A DNA stretch of 64,000 bases from Ehrlichia sp028752135 (GTDB lineage: Bacteria; Pseudomonadota; Alphaproteobacteria; Rickettsiales; Anaplasmataceae), in contig CP082782.1 in the NCBI GenBank assembly GCA_028752135.1, positions 186,001 through 250,000 on the forward strand, in the 5' to 3' direction. The notes under the pieces were generated by a model. The model saw only the letters and a list, made by a program, of their open reading frames with translations, ran no database searches and was not told the DNA's origin. The first letter of the stretch is position 1, and each line of letters begins with the position of its first letter. Made by a program: the position numbers and the translations under genes. Shown piece by piece: positions 1 to 9,013 of this stretch.

Positions 1-477
1 AACTGATTGGTATGTTGATACAACAACTCTCTTTATTCTCGATATTTTGTGTAAGGGATTTAAAGCTAAAAGCATTTGTATAGTTGAACAATTTGGGTTT
101 GCAATAATGTTGTGTTTATAGTATTCAGCAATGTCTTCTGGGTTAATCTCTGGAACTACTAATGGAATGCCTTCTTCCATACGAAATAAGGATGTATTAT
201 CTATAACTATGCATCCTTTGTTTGCTGCTATTCGTGCATATTGCTGTGATACTGAAGATCCAGCTGAAAAAATTGCTATGTCTGTTCCGTTAAAATCGTA
301 ACTATCTAAATCTTGTGATTCCAATATATTATCTCCATAGCTTAATTTTTTTCCTATGGATTTTTTTGATGCTAATGCTATGATTTCACTAACTGGAAAC
401 GATCTACTTGCCATGACATTAAGAACAACTCTACCTACGTTTCCTGTAGCGCCTACTACTGCTATTTTGTAACTCAT
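1..477 (-). CDS. asd: Aspartate-semialdehyde dehydrogenase, N-terminal part (runs off window)
   Basis: The reading frame is open for 159 codons from an ATG at 477 to the window edge, so only the N-terminal half is present. The product starts MSYKIAVVGATGNVGR, the glycine-rich NADP-binding loop of this enzyme family, and later carries an NPNCST segment containing the catalytic cysteine. The enzyme reduces aspartyl phosphate to aspartate semialdehyde, a branch point towards diaminopimelate/lysine and threonine. It starts 9 bases after the ybaB stop codon, so it is probably the last gene of a dnaX-ybaB-asd transcription unit. The assignment is firm for the part seen; the C-terminal domain is outside the window. 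Confidence 0.93.
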   Translation of the reverse strand, partial: MSYKIAVVGATGNVGRVVLNVMASRSFPVSEIIALASKKSIGKKLSYGDNILESQDLDSYDFNGTDIAIFSAGSSVSQQYARIAANKGCIVIDNTSLFRMEEGIPLVVPEINPEDIAEYYKHNIIANPNCSTIQMLLALNPLHKISRIKRVVVSTYQSV

Positions 478-486
478 GTTTTTTTG

Positions 487-792
487 TTATATACCAAATG
501 ATAATAGAGAACCTACAATATTCTTGTTGTAATCAGATGACTTTTTGAAAGCATCATTAAATGCTGCTTTTATTAAGTCTTCTATAAAGATAGGTTTTTC
601 TTTTAATAAAGATGGATCTAATTTTACTTCAAGAACTTGATAACTTACCATGTTTGATATACTGATTTTTACAGATACTTTTCCACCAAGTGATGAACCT
701 TCAAAAATTTGTGCTTTTTGGTGTTCTTGAAAATCAGAAAATTTCTTTTTTATAAACTCTTGTAAATTAGATAATTGATCACTAGAGTACAT
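487..792 (-). CDS. ybaB: YbaB/EbfC family nucleoid-associated protein
   Basis: The protein has 101 residues, the usual length for this family of small DNA-binding proteins. Family members form dimers that bind DNA and are often encoded directly after dnaX and before recR. Here the gene sits 11 bases downstream of dnaX, which is the main support for the assignment. The central GKVSVKISI stretch and the following VKLDPSLL fit the beta-sheet and helix of the family. No recR follows; asd occupies that place. Its role in this organism is inferred from family and context only. Confidence 0.85.
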   Translation of the reverse strand: MYSSDQLSNLQEFIKKKFSDFQEHQKAQIFEGSSLGGKVSVKISISNMVSYQVLEVKLDPSLLKEKPIFIEDLIKAAFNDAFKKSSDYNKNIVGSLLSFGI

Positions 793-803
793 AACTAATC
801 TCC

Positions 804-2282
804 TTATTGTTGCTCTTTTTTTGTATTTTCTATGTTTATAACTTTTGCTCCATCAAACTCTTGTAGTATATTGCAAATAGTTGGATTAACATGTTGATTA
901 TAATACGCATCGTTATCTTTTTTTATATCAAAATTTTTTTCAATAGATAAATTCCATTGTTTATTAGTTGAATTATTTAAAAAGTTCAACAAATCTTTGT
1001 GAAAATCTTTTGATAATATTTGATTAGTTTTTATGTTTAATATTCCATCCTGATAATGTGTGATTTCTAGATCAGATTCAGATATTTGGTTATATAAATC
1101 TTGCATATTGTTATTCTTTAATAATTCAAGTAGCATTTTACGATTATTATCTAACTTGTTATTTATTTGTATATTATTTTGAAGCTTATCTATTATTTGT
1201 TTTGGAGATGGCAAGGTTGATAAATAACATAACCTTATGATTAACATATTAGCAGCATATTTTATACATCCAGATGATTTTACTTCTTGTATCCCCTTTA
1301 AAAGCATTTGCCATAATCTTGATAAGAATATGGGGGATAATATTTTTTCGTTTTTTATATGTATTGTAATGTCATTATCATGTGGATAACTGTTTTTTTT
1401 TGTGATAGAAAAGTAACATATTTCATAAATAATCTGTAACATATTATCTAACACTATAACAGGATTATATGAATTGCATACTTCTTCAAATTTATTAATA
1501 GCTTCTACAGTATTACCTGTTACTAGTGGCTCTATAATTTCCAATAGAGTGTGTCTGCTGACATAACCTAGCATTTCTTTTGTACTTGTCTCAGATAGAT
1601 TTTTATTACTGTATATAGAAGATTGCTCTAGTAAAGATAAAGCATTACGTATAGATCCATCAGAATTACATGCTATCAATCTTATACTTTCTTCATCAAA
1701 GACTATATTTTCTTTTTCTGCTATAATTTTTAAGTGAGTTATAAGATTGTCTGTGGATATTCTTTGAAAATCAAATCTTTGACATCTGGATATTATAGTT
1801 ACAGGTATTTTTTTTACTTCTGTTGTTGCTAGAATAAATTTTACGTATGGGGCAGGTTCTTCTAAAACTTTTAATAATGCATTAAAAGCACTATTAGAAA
1901 GCATATGTACTTCATCTATTATATATACTTTAAACTTTGAAGTAATAGGCATATAGCGAGAATTTTCTAGAATAACTTTTACATCTTCTATACTAGTATT
2001 ACTTGCTGCATCTATTTCTATTACATCTGGATGATTAAAATTCTTTATAGAAGTACAATTTTGACATGTATTGCATGGGTCAGATGTTGGTCCAAAAGTA
2101 CAGTTTAAGCACATTGATATTATTCTAGCTGCAGTAGTTTTACCTACTCCACTAGTACCTGTCAAAAGTATAGAATCTGGTATTTTATTTAATTGAAATG
2201 CGTTATGTAAGACACGAACTAAAATCTCTTGACCTATAAGATCTTTAAAATTACTTGGTCTATATTTTAATGCAAAACTCAT
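804..2282 (-). CDS. dnaX: DNA polymerase III subunit gamma/tau
   Basis: This is the clamp-loader ATPase of the replicative polymerase. From the ATG at 2282 the product is 492 residues and begins MSFALKYRPSNFKDLIGQ, the family's usual start. A Walker A loop (TGTSGVGKTT) lies at residues 41-50, four cysteines of the zinc module at 61, 70, 73 and 76, and a DEVH Walker B motif follows. The frame is open to 2321, but those 13 extra codons lie inside the SRP RNA gene, so 2282 is the better start. The C-terminal third is low-complexity and asparagine-rich, as in the variable tau region. It leads an operon with ybaB and asd. Confidence 0.95.
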   Translation of the reverse strand: MSFALKYRPSNFKDLIGQEILVRVLHNAFQLNKIPDSILLTGTSGVGKTTAARIISMCLNCTFGPTSDPCNTCQNCTSIKNFNHPDVIEIDAASNTSIEDVKVILENSRYMPITSKFKVYIIDEVHMLSNSAFNALLKVLEEPAPYVKFILATTEVKKIPVTIISRCQRFDFQRISTDNLITHLKIIAEKENIVFDEESIRLIACNSDGSIRNALSLLEQSSIYSNKNLSETSTKEMLGYVSRHTLLEIIEPLVTGNTVEAINKFEEVCNSYNPVIVLDNMLQIIYEICYFSITKKNSYPHDNDITIHIKNEKILSPIFLSRLWQMLLKGIQEVKSSGCIKYAANMLIIRLCYLSTLPSPKQIIDKLQNNIQINNKLDNNRKMLLELLKNNNMQDLYNQISESDLEITHYQDGILNIKTNQILSKDFHKDLLNFLNNSTNKQWNLSIEKNFDIKKDNDAYYNQHVNPTICNILQEFDGAKVINIENTKKEQQ

Positions 2283-2305
2283 GTTGTGATGATAACATAA
2301 AAAAT

Positions 2306-2389
2306 GGGCAATACAACCCAAAGAAACAATGCTACGGCTGCTTTATTCCTAACCTGACCGACTTCACAAGTCCTTTGCTCATATTACCC
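2306..2389 (-). ncRNA. ffs: Signal recognition particle RNA (4.5S type)
   Basis: On the minus strand the segment GTCAGGTTAGGAATAAAGC followed by AGCC closely matches the universal SRP domain IV, including the asymmetric loop and the tetraloop region bound by Ffh. The ends pair as a closing stem: GGGTAATAT at 2381-2389 with GTATTGCCC at 2306-2314, allowing G-U pairs. Length is about 84 nt, short bacterial type. It lies directly upstream of dnaX, a frequent position in alphaproteobacteria. A consensus-like promoter precedes it. The exact ends are inferred from the pairing. Confidence 0.92.
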
Positions 2390-2394
2390 TTTGC

Positions 2395-2422
2395 ATTATA
2401 ATTTAACTTAGAGAAATATCAA
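2395..2422 (-). promoter_or_regulatory. Promoter of the SRP RNA gene (and possibly dnaX operon)
   Basis: On the minus strand there is TTGATA (plus positions 2417-2422), a 16-base spacer and a perfect TATAAT (2395-2400), placed five bases before the inferred RNA start at 2389. This is a textbook sigma-70 type promoter. Confidence 0.75.
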
Positions 2423-2866
2423 ATAAAAATTAGAGTAATAATTTATTATTTGTGAAAGAAAGTGATTTTTTTAATTATATACAAGGCACTATGTATTGGA
2501 TTTTGAAATTGCATCATAGAACATCATTTTCTAAAGCAAGGTTTAAATATTTGTAAGGATATAATATAAAATCAGTAGGATTATATAATTACAGTACAAA
2601 ATTTTCTCTCATTTAGTAATAGAAAAAGCTTATATAACTTTTAAAAGGTGTTGCTTTTTTAAGCATTTGAATATGAATTTGTATTTTTTATTTTAGATTG
2701 GATATTTGTGGCTAACTACCTATTACATTTTAAATAACTAATTTTAAGTTAGGATACTTGTTTTTATTTTATTCTTAAAAGTCGATAGTATTTCTAGGTA
2801 GATTTTAATACAAATTTGTATTCTTACAATATGTACATTAGATTAAGTATTTGTAAATATTTAAGT
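2423..2866. other. Non-coding gap, SRP RNA promoter to proC end
   Basis: AT-rich stretch between two minus-strand genes. I see no open frame, RNA gene or clear repeat in it. Confidence 0.5.
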
Positions 2867-3676
2867 TTAATTGTTTTTGTCTACTTCTTTTAAATATTTT
2901 AATCTTTCAATAGCAGCTTTTAAACATAAGCTTACTGCTTTTGGTAGATGTGAGTCAAGTACTTGTAGTGCAGCTTGCGTTATTCCACCACGGCTTGTTA
3001 TGGATGATATAAGATTACTAATGCTATTCTGTGTTGATTCTAATAGTTTAGCACTTCCTATAAATGTTTGAGATACAAGTTTTATTGCATCTTCCTCATT
3101 TATACCTGCTTCTATAGTATTCTTTACTAGTTCTTCTGCGAGAGACAAAAAATACGCAGGTCCAGAACCAGTAATAGGAGATAAGTTGTCAAAAATTTCT
3201 TCTTTTTGTAACCAATATATAAGTCCTGTATTGTTGAAAGTTGTGGATACTTTTTGTTTTTCAGAAGCTATTTCTTCTTCCATATAACAAAGATTGACAC
3301 TTTTACCTAGTGACATGGCAATGTTAGGCATTACACGTGTTATTTTTGCTGTATGGCCTAATATTGTTTTTAGAAATTTAATATCAATTCCAGCACATAA
3401 AGATATAAAAGATGCATGTATACTGTAAATTCTGTAATTTGGCATAACGGTAGAAACTTGTTGCGGCTTTATAGCTATTACTACAGTGTTAGGTATAAAA
3501 CAGTTGCTTATTTCTTCATAGCTTTTTACAAATGTAATTTTGTCTATATTATTGAAAATACTTTTTTTTGATAAGCTAGGTTGTACTACAACTATTTGTG
3601 ATATTTGGTCACTATATGACCACTTTTTTAGTAATATACTCCCTAAATTACCACATCCTATTAACAGTATATTCAT
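2867..3676 (-). CDS. proC: Pyrroline-5-carboxylate reductase
   Basis: The enzyme performs the last step of proline synthesis, reducing pyrroline-5-carboxylate with NAD(P)H. From the ATG at 3676 the product is 269 residues and opens with MNILLIGCGNLGS, the nucleotide-binding loop. Further family segments are TRVMPNIAMSLGKSV in the middle, ITGSGPAYFLSLAEEL, and near the end SRGGITQAALQVL, the substrate-binding region. The frame extends 17 codons further upstream but those residues precede the Rossmann strand and are unlikely to be translated. It appears to stand alone, divergent from elbB. Confidence 0.92.
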   Translation of the reverse strand: MNILLIGCGNLGSILLKKWSYSDQISQIVVVQPSLSKKSIFNNIDKITFVKSYEEISNCFIPNTVVIAIKPQQVSTVMPNYRIYSIHASFISLCAGIDIKFLKTILGHTAKITRVMPNIAMSLGKSVNLCYMEEEIASEKQKVSTTFNNTGLIYWLQKEEIFDNLSPITGSGPAYFLSLAEELVKNTIEAGINEEDAIKLVSQTFIGSAKLLESTQNSISNLISSITSRGGITQAALQVLDSHLPKAVSLCLKAAIERLKYLKEVDKNN

Positions 3677-3793
3677 TACTTGTTGTAAAATAATGTTGAT
3701 ATAATATGGCATATTATATGTGCTCAAATAAATTTGTAAATTATAAATTATTTATATAAAATTACTGTTTAAGATAGAATAATAGGGTGCTTT

Positions 3794-4459
3794 ATGACAT
3801 TAAATTCTGCTGTAATTTTAGCTGGTTGTGGCCACATGGATGGTTCAGAAATTAGAGAGGCTGTTTTAGTTATGCTTGAGCTTGATAGGCATAATGTAAA
3901 ATTTAAATGTTTTGCACCAAATAAAAATCAAAAACAAGTTGTAAATCATAAAAGTAAAGAATCTGTAGAAGAAGTTAGAAACATTTTGGTTGAATCTGCT
4001 AGAATAGCAAGAGGTTCTATATATGATATAGAACAAATAAGTGCTGAAGAATTTGATATGTTAGTAATTCCTGGTGGTTATGGAGTAGCGAAAAATTTTT
4101 CTAACTTATTTGATGATTCTAAGCAAGATGACTATATATTACCTGAATTTAAAGATGCTGTATGTAAATTTTATAATGCTAAGAAACCTATAGGGGCGGT
4201 TTGTATATCTCCTGCAGTATTAGTTGCATCATTAAAAGATATTGCAAAAATTGAGGTTACTATAGGAGAAGATATTAATAATTTAATAGGTAAACTAGGT
4301 GGAATTCATACTGATTGTCCTACTATTAAATCTGTTAAAGATAATGCAAATAAAATATTTTCCTGTTCTGCATATATGAGAAACGATAGTCTTTATAATG
4401 TATATTTAGGAATACAAGATATGATATCATCTATGGTAAGTACAATAAAAAATAGATAA
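3794..4459 (+). CDS. elbB: ElbB-type DJ-1/PfpI glyoxalase-like protein
   Basis: The 221-residue product belongs to the DJ-1/PfpI superfamily, subfamily ElbB, whose members have been linked to isoprenoid biosynthesis and show glyoxalase activity. It starts MTLNSAVILAGCGHMDGSEI, and the nucleophile-elbow cysteine is Cys137 in the GAVCISPAV segment. Full length for the family. The gene is divergent from proC with about 117 bases between the two starts, so both promoters must lie there. The cellular role in Ehrlichia is not known; the family call is firm. Confidence 0.88.
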   Translation: MTLNSAVILAGCGHMDGSEIREAVLVMLELDRHNVKFKCFAPNKNQKQVVNHKSKESVEEVRNILVESARIARGSIYDIEQISAEEFDMLVIPGGYGVAKNFSNLFDDSKQDDYILPEFKDAVCKFYNAKKPIGAVCISPAVLVASLKDIAKIEVTIGEDINNLIGKLGGIHTDCPTIKSVKDNANKIFSCSAYMRNDSLYNVYLGIQDMISSMVSTIKNR

Positions 4460-4694
4460 TTTATATGTGTATATAATTATACTGTATATGATGTAGCTTA
4501 GTGTGTAATAATAGGGCAGTTATTTATATTTTTTAATAGTAATTTATATATTAACAATAATTATTCTTATAATTTTTCATGTATATAACTAATGGTGTTG
4601 ATAACTATAAAAAATATTATCTAGTATAAGATTTTATTATCAATAATCTTATAGCATTTTATATACTTTAATAACATACCATTATCTATTTTTA

Positions 4695-5699
4695 CTAACT
4701 TATTTGTGATAGTAATGATACTATATCTAACATTCTAAGTGCAAAAGCCCATTCATTATCGTACCATGCTGCTATACGGCATAAATTATTATCAGTAACA
4801 TATGTTTCATTTGCATCTACTATTGAACTATATGTACTGTGACAAAAGTCTATAGATACTAATTTCTTATCTGTTATGTGTATAACTCTGGAATTTTGTG
4901 ATAGATCTCTTATTATAGTATTTATTTCATTAGCAGTGGTTGTTTTTACTGAATTGAATACTAAGTCTACCATAGATACGTTTGGTGTAGGTACTCTTAC
5001 AGCTGTTCCATTAAGTTTTCCTTTTAATTCAGGTATTACTAAGTCAATAGTTTTTGTTGCTCCTGTTGTAGTTGGAATGATTGACATCATACATGCTCTT
5101 GCTCTTCTTAGGTCTTTATGATTATTATCAACTAAGTTCTGATCATTTGTATATGAATGTATAGTTGTCATAAATCCATTTTTTATTCCTATAGTGTCAT
5201 TTATAATCTTTAAAATAGGTGCTATACAATTTGTTGTACATGATCCAGCAGAGATTATATTATGTTCTTTTTTGAGCATCTTATTGTTTACACCATATAC
5301 AATTGTAACGTCAGAATCTTGCATAGGAGCTGAAACTATAACTTTTTTTGTTGTAGAATTAATATGCTGTTCTGCTAGAGGTTTTTTATTAAACTTCCCT
5401 GTACATTCTAATACGACATCTATGTTGTGTTTTTTCCAAAAAATGTTTTTGATATCTCTTTCATTTGATAATGGTATTTTTTTATCATTTATAATGATAT
5501 ATCCTTCTTCTGAGTTTACATTATGAGAAAATTTTCCATGGATAGAATCATATTGAATTAAGTGTGCATGTGTTTCTGGATCTGTAGACCCGTTTAACGC
5601 AGCTAGTTCTACTGTATTTTTATATATGGATTCATTTTCATGTATAGCTCTTATTAAGCATCTCCCTATGCGGCCTAATCCGTTTATTCCTATTTTCAT
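4695..5699 (-). CDS. gap: Glyceraldehyde-3-phosphate dehydrogenase
   Basis: From the ATG at 5699, which is preceded by a GGAA ribosome-binding site, the product is 334 residues, the family norm. MKIGINGLGRIGR is the NAD-binding loop, and the catalytic Cys154 sits in SAGSCTTNC. The C-terminal AAWYDNEWAFALRML motif is also present. Nine additional upstream codons are open (starting at 5726) but are lysine-rich and overlap the ribosome-binding site. In Anaplasmataceae this enzyme is thought to act mostly in the gluconeogenic direction, since full glycolysis is lacking; that is family knowledge, not visible here. Confidence 0.96.
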   Translation of the reverse strand: MKIGINGLGRIGRCLIRAIHENESIYKNTVELAALNGSTDPETHAHLIQYDSIHGKFSHNVNSEEGYIIINDKKIPLSNERDIKNIFWKKHNIDVVLECTGKFNKKPLAEQHINSTTKKVIVSAPMQDSDVTIVYGVNNKMLKKEHNIISAGSCTTNCIAPILKIINDTIGIKNGFMTTIHSYTNDQNLVDNNHKDLRRARACMMSIIPTTTGATKTIDLVIPELKGKLNGTAVRVPTPNVSMVDLVFNSVKTTTANEINTIIRDLSQNSRVIHITDKKLVSIDFCHSTYSSIVDANETYVTDNNLCRIAAWYDNEWAFALRMLDIVSLLSQIS

Positions 5700-5883
5700 G
5701 CTTTTTTCCTTTTTTTTATGTAACATGTAATTAGTATTTATTTTTAATATGTTTTATATTACTTCCTAAAACTAATAAGTTAATACTTTTGTGTTTTATG
5801 TTTTGTTGTGATATAATTGTTTAATAATCCATCATTTTATTCTAAGTGTTGGTGTATTTTTTATAAATCGGAGGGAGAGTAAA

Positions 5884-6879
5884 ATGTCTGGTATTAAAGA
5901 TATACAAAACATGAAAGAAGATAATATAAAAAACACAAGGATGTATTATAACCGTACTCTGTTAAGATTAAATCGTCAAGATTTAACTAGAAGAAAAATA
6001 GTTTTGGCTGCAAGTGCGCTTTATGTAGTAGTCTATGTTTCTTTTATTATCATGCAATCAAACATACTTAGATTATCAAAAAATCAGTTAACAGTATTTT
6101 CTAACTTTATGGATTTTTTTGCTTTGTTTCTATGCTTATCTTTTCTTGTAGTATCATTATACAATGTTTTTTATCTGGAAGTGGAAAAAAATAAAATACA
6201 TGAAAAGTTGAAAAAATTAGATCAAAAACAAGGAATAGAAGATAAAAATCATAATGATAACAAATTTGCAGATTTTTGTGATAAACATGGGAATAAAGTT
6301 GATCTGTTAGGATCAATATTTACCACTGCAATGCAGGCAATTGCTGTTTTTAGTTTGACAATTCCAACTATTTTTAATTGTGCTCAAATTCCTTATGGTA
6401 CAGCATTTAATTTGCAAGGTATAGTAGATACTGTAGGGAACATACTTTTTGTAATATCTGCAGGTATGTTTTTATGTTCTTATTTGATTAGATATATACA
6501 AAATAAAAATAAAGAAAAAGTTAATAAAAGATCTGGATTTGATGAAAAAGCATTTATTCTTGGTAGCTTATTTTTTGGTATTTTATTAGTCTGTGCAGGA
6601 AAAATATTACTTTCTTTTGAAGCTAGAGGTGGTCCGATGTATACAGGAGCTGTTGGTCCCTTTGGTATGGATATATTACCGTTAGCATTAATTGTTCGTA
6701 CTATCGGTATGGTGATATTCTGTATAGGGTATGTAGTATTAATAAATAGTTGTGTCAGGGAGAATGAACAATTGGCTGATCAAATAAATCATGCTAGAGC
6801 ATCTGGTAATGCTAGTTTAAGTTTAAATGTAAATGATATAGAGTCTTTTGGTAGTCAGGAACCACTCATAGCAAACTAA
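5884..6879 (+). CDS. Multi-pass membrane protein of unknown function
   Basis: I do not recognise this 331-residue protein. It has a charged N-terminus of about 37 residues and then roughly six hydrophobic helices, near residues 39-61, 77-102, 146-168, 180-202, 224-246 and 264-290. A lysine-rich loop of about 35 residues lies between the second and third helix. The last 40 residues are polar. No signal peptide or catalytic motif is evident. A good ribosome-binding site (GGAGGGAG) sits just before the ATG. It lies 85 bases upstream of a BI-1 family gene on the same strand, so the two may be co-transcribed. It is probably an Anaplasmataceae-specific inner membrane protein. Confidence 0.75.
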   Translation: MSGIKDIQNMKEDNIKNTRMYYNRTLLRLNRQDLTRRKIVLAASALYVVVYVSFIIMQSNILRLSKNQLTVFSNFMDFFALFLCLSFLVVSLYNVFYLEVEKNKIHEKLKKLDQKQGIEDKNHNDNKFADFCDKHGNKVDLLGSIFTTAMQAIAVFSLTIPTIFNCAQIPYGTAFNLQGIVDTVGNILFVISAGMFLCSYLIRYIQNKNKEKVNKRSGFDEKAFILGSLFFGILLVCAGKILLSFEARGGPMYTGAVGPFGMDILPLALIVRTIGMVIFCIGYVVLINSCVRENEQLADQINHARASGNASLSLNVNDIESFGSQEPLIAN

Positions 6880-6964
6880 ATAATTCGTTAATAATATTTG
6901 TGTTGATATTATTATGTTTTTTTGTTATAATAAGTCTTAATTTTGTTCTTCATGTGGAGAATTT

Positions 6965-7669
6965 ATGGATAATTATAGTAATGTACGCTTTCAAGGTGCT
7001 TACTACAGTGTAGGACTTAGAAATTATTTAGTAAAAGTGTATAATTATATGGCTATGGCTTTAGGGTTGACAGGTATAGTAGCATTTTTTGTATCTTCTT
7101 CTACAGCTGTTATGTCTATGATATACAATACACCTTTGCATTGGGTAATTATGTTTGCACCTATAGGATTAGTTTTTTTGATGTCTTATAAGCTGAATGC
7201 TTTTAGTTTTCAAACTATATTAATGGTGTTTTTTAGTTTTGCAGCATTAATGGGAATGTCTATATCGTATATATTCTTAGTATATACTGCAGCAAGTATT
7301 GCAAAAGTATTTTTTATTTCTTCATCTATGTTTGGTGTAATGGCATGGTATGGTAACGTTACTAAAAGAGATTTATCTCAATTTGGAGCATTCTTATTTA
7401 TGGGTGTACTTGGGATAGTTATTGCATCGTTAGTTAACTTGTTTTTAGGTAGTGAGCCATTACATTTTGCTATATCTATTGTTGCTGTAGTTGTGTTTAC
7501 AGGTATGACAGCGTATGATGCTCAAAGAATAAAAGATATGTATTATAAGTTTAATGATGGTACTGATGTATCTGTGAATAAGATGGCTATCTTAGGTGCA
7601 ACTACTTTGTACTTTAATTATGTTAATATATTTCTAAGCTTATTAAATATCCAAGGAGAACGTAGGTAG
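6965..7669 (+). CDS. Bax inhibitor-1/YccA family membrane protein
   Basis: The 234-residue protein has about seven transmembrane helices. It carries the conserved C-terminal motif GMTAYDAQRIKDMYY with the aspartate typical of the BI-1/YccA/TMBIM family, whose members are pH-sensitive calcium leak channels or modulators of FtsH proteolysis in bacteria. Length and helix pattern match. A GTGGAG ribosome-binding site precedes the ATG. tsaE follows after 24 bases. The physiological role in this organism is not evident from the sequence. Confidence 0.88.
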   Translation: MDNYSNVRFQGAYYSVGLRNYLVKVYNYMAMALGLTGIVAFFVSSSTAVMSMIYNTPLHWVIMFAPIGLVFLMSYKLNAFSFQTILMVFFSFAALMGMSISYIFLVYTAASIAKVFFISSSMFGVMAWYGNVTKRDLSQFGAFLFMGVLGIVIASLVNLFLGSEPLHFAISIVAVVVFTGMTAYDAQRIKDMYYKFNDGTDVSVNKMAILGATTLYFNYVNIFLSLLNIQGERR

Positions 7670-7693
7670 TTTTTCATTATTAATAGTTAACCG

Positions 7694-8149
7694 TTGCGAT
7701 TCTTTAAATATAATTTAGTTGATTTACTTTTTTTAAAAAAATTGGCACAGCTTATTGCCTTAAATTTGAAGAATGGTGATGCTATATTTTTATATGGGGA
7801 TTTAGGTGTTGGTAAAACTGCTTTTGTTAAATTTTTAGTTTGTACACTAATTCCATGTGAAGATGTAGGTAGTCCTACTTTTAGCATTATTAATGAGTAC
7901 TATTCTAGTAAATTTACAATATACCACGTTGATCTATATAGAATTAATCATTTGCATGAGGTATATGATCTAGGGTTAGAATGTATTTGTGATAACGGGG
8001 TTGGAATTATAGAGTGGCCTGATTTGTTAGAGGGTATATTGAATTTTAGCTTAAAGGTACATATCAAATATTCTGTTAATGAAAATCTACGTAATATTGA
8101 AGTTTTTACTAATGATGACAATTGGTCTAACATCTTTAAAGTTCTATAA
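7694..8149 (+). CDS. tsaE: tRNA threonylcarbamoyladenosine biosynthesis ATPase TsaE
   Basis: The 151-residue product has the TsaE Walker A loop GDLGVGKTAFVK near residues 36-47, followed by the PTFSIINEY segment and the YHVDLYRI motif typical of the family. TsaE works with TsaB and TsaD to make the t6A modification at position 37 of ANN-decoding tRNAs. The start is a TTG at 7694; no ATG fits before the first conserved helix. It is close behind the BI-1 family gene and probably shares its transcript. Confidence 0.92.
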   Translation: MRFFKYNLVDLLFLKKLAQLIALNLKNGDAIFLYGDLGVGKTAFVKFLVCTLIPCEDVGSPTFSIINEYYSSKFTIYHVDLYRINHLHEVYDLGLECICDNGVGIIEWPDLLEGILNFSLKVHIKYSVNENLRNIEVFTNDDNWSNIFKVL

Positions 8150-8466
8150 TAACATATATACAGTGAAAAATTTATGATGGTATAATATATTTGTAGTACC
8201 TTTTATTAAAATAGTACGATATAATAAGTTTCCAAATACATATATAAATATAAAAAAGAAAGGATAAGCTTCATATATATAAATATGTTTTAATTTACTT
8301 AAATATATATTATACAAACTATCTTGTAGTTATAAGATGTGAATAACTTAAAGCTTGTGATTGTGTTGTATATGATAATATATTTCCTTTGACTATTTGC
8401 ATGTAGTAATTTAATTTATAGGCAACTCTAGTAAAAAAATATAATTACTTAAATAATAAAAAAACC
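8150..8466. other. Non-coding gap between convergent tsaE and infC
   Basis: No open frame or RNA gene seen. The sequence is extremely AT-rich with no strong terminator hairpin that I could make out. Confidence 0.45.
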
Positions 8467-8988
8467 TTATTTTGCAGTTAGTATCATAGTTATTAAATTT
8501 CCTTCTCTTTTTGGTAGATTTTCTGGTTTTGCGATATCGGAAGAATCTTTTATTAGCCTTTCTATTATTTCCATTCCAACTTCTGGGTGAAGTATTTCTC
8601 TTCCTATAAACCTTAGTGATATTTTTACTTTATCACCTCTTTCTATGAATCCGCGTAGCATGTTTAGTTTGACATTATAGTCATTGTCTCCAATATTGAG
8701 CTTAAACTTGAGCTCTTTTACTATAATAGTTTTTTGTTTCTTTTTTGAATCACTTATTTTTTTCTTATGACTGTACCTATACTTGCTGTAGTCAAATATT
8801 TTACATAATGGATATTCATCATCGTGTACTATTTCAACTAAATCTAAATTAACAGCTTTAGCTCTAGATAAAGCATCTTCAATGTCTACAACTCCAACCA
8901 TAACACTATTTTGATCAACAAGCTTTACTTTTTTTGCTGTTATCATTTCATTAATTTTATTTTTATTAGAGAATTTATTTGTTTTCAA
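8467..8988 (-). CDS. infC: Translation initiation factor IF-3
   Basis: The 173-residue product has the two-domain layout of IF-3: an N-terminal domain with VKLVDQNSVMVGVV, the lysine-rich linker, and a C-terminal domain with VKELKFKLNIGDNDY and ISLRFIGREILHPEVG. IF-3 binds the 30S subunit and checks start codon choice. The start codon is a TTG at 8988, eight bases behind a GGAGTG ribosome-binding site. A non-ATG start is notable because infC autoregulation in other bacteria depends on an unusual start codon (AUU in E. coli). It follows thrS after 25 bases, the classic thrS-infC order; rpmI and rplT are not downstream. Confidence 0.95.
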   Translation of the reverse strand: MKTNKFSNKNKINEMITAKKVKLVDQNSVMVGVVDIEDALSRAKAVNLDLVEIVHDDEYPLCKIFDYSKYRYSHKKKISDSKKKQKTIIVKELKFKLNIGDNDYNVKLNMLRGFIERGDKVKISLRFIGREILHPEVGMEIIERLIKDSSDIAKPENLPKREGNLITMILTAK

Positions 8989-9013
8989 ATCTTACACTCC
9001 TAGCTCAAATTTA

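Noticed and set aside
1378..1392. TGTGGATAA, a match to a DnaA box
   Set aside because: It is a single site inside dnaX coding sequence with no cluster or AT-rich unwinding element, so it does not mark an origin.
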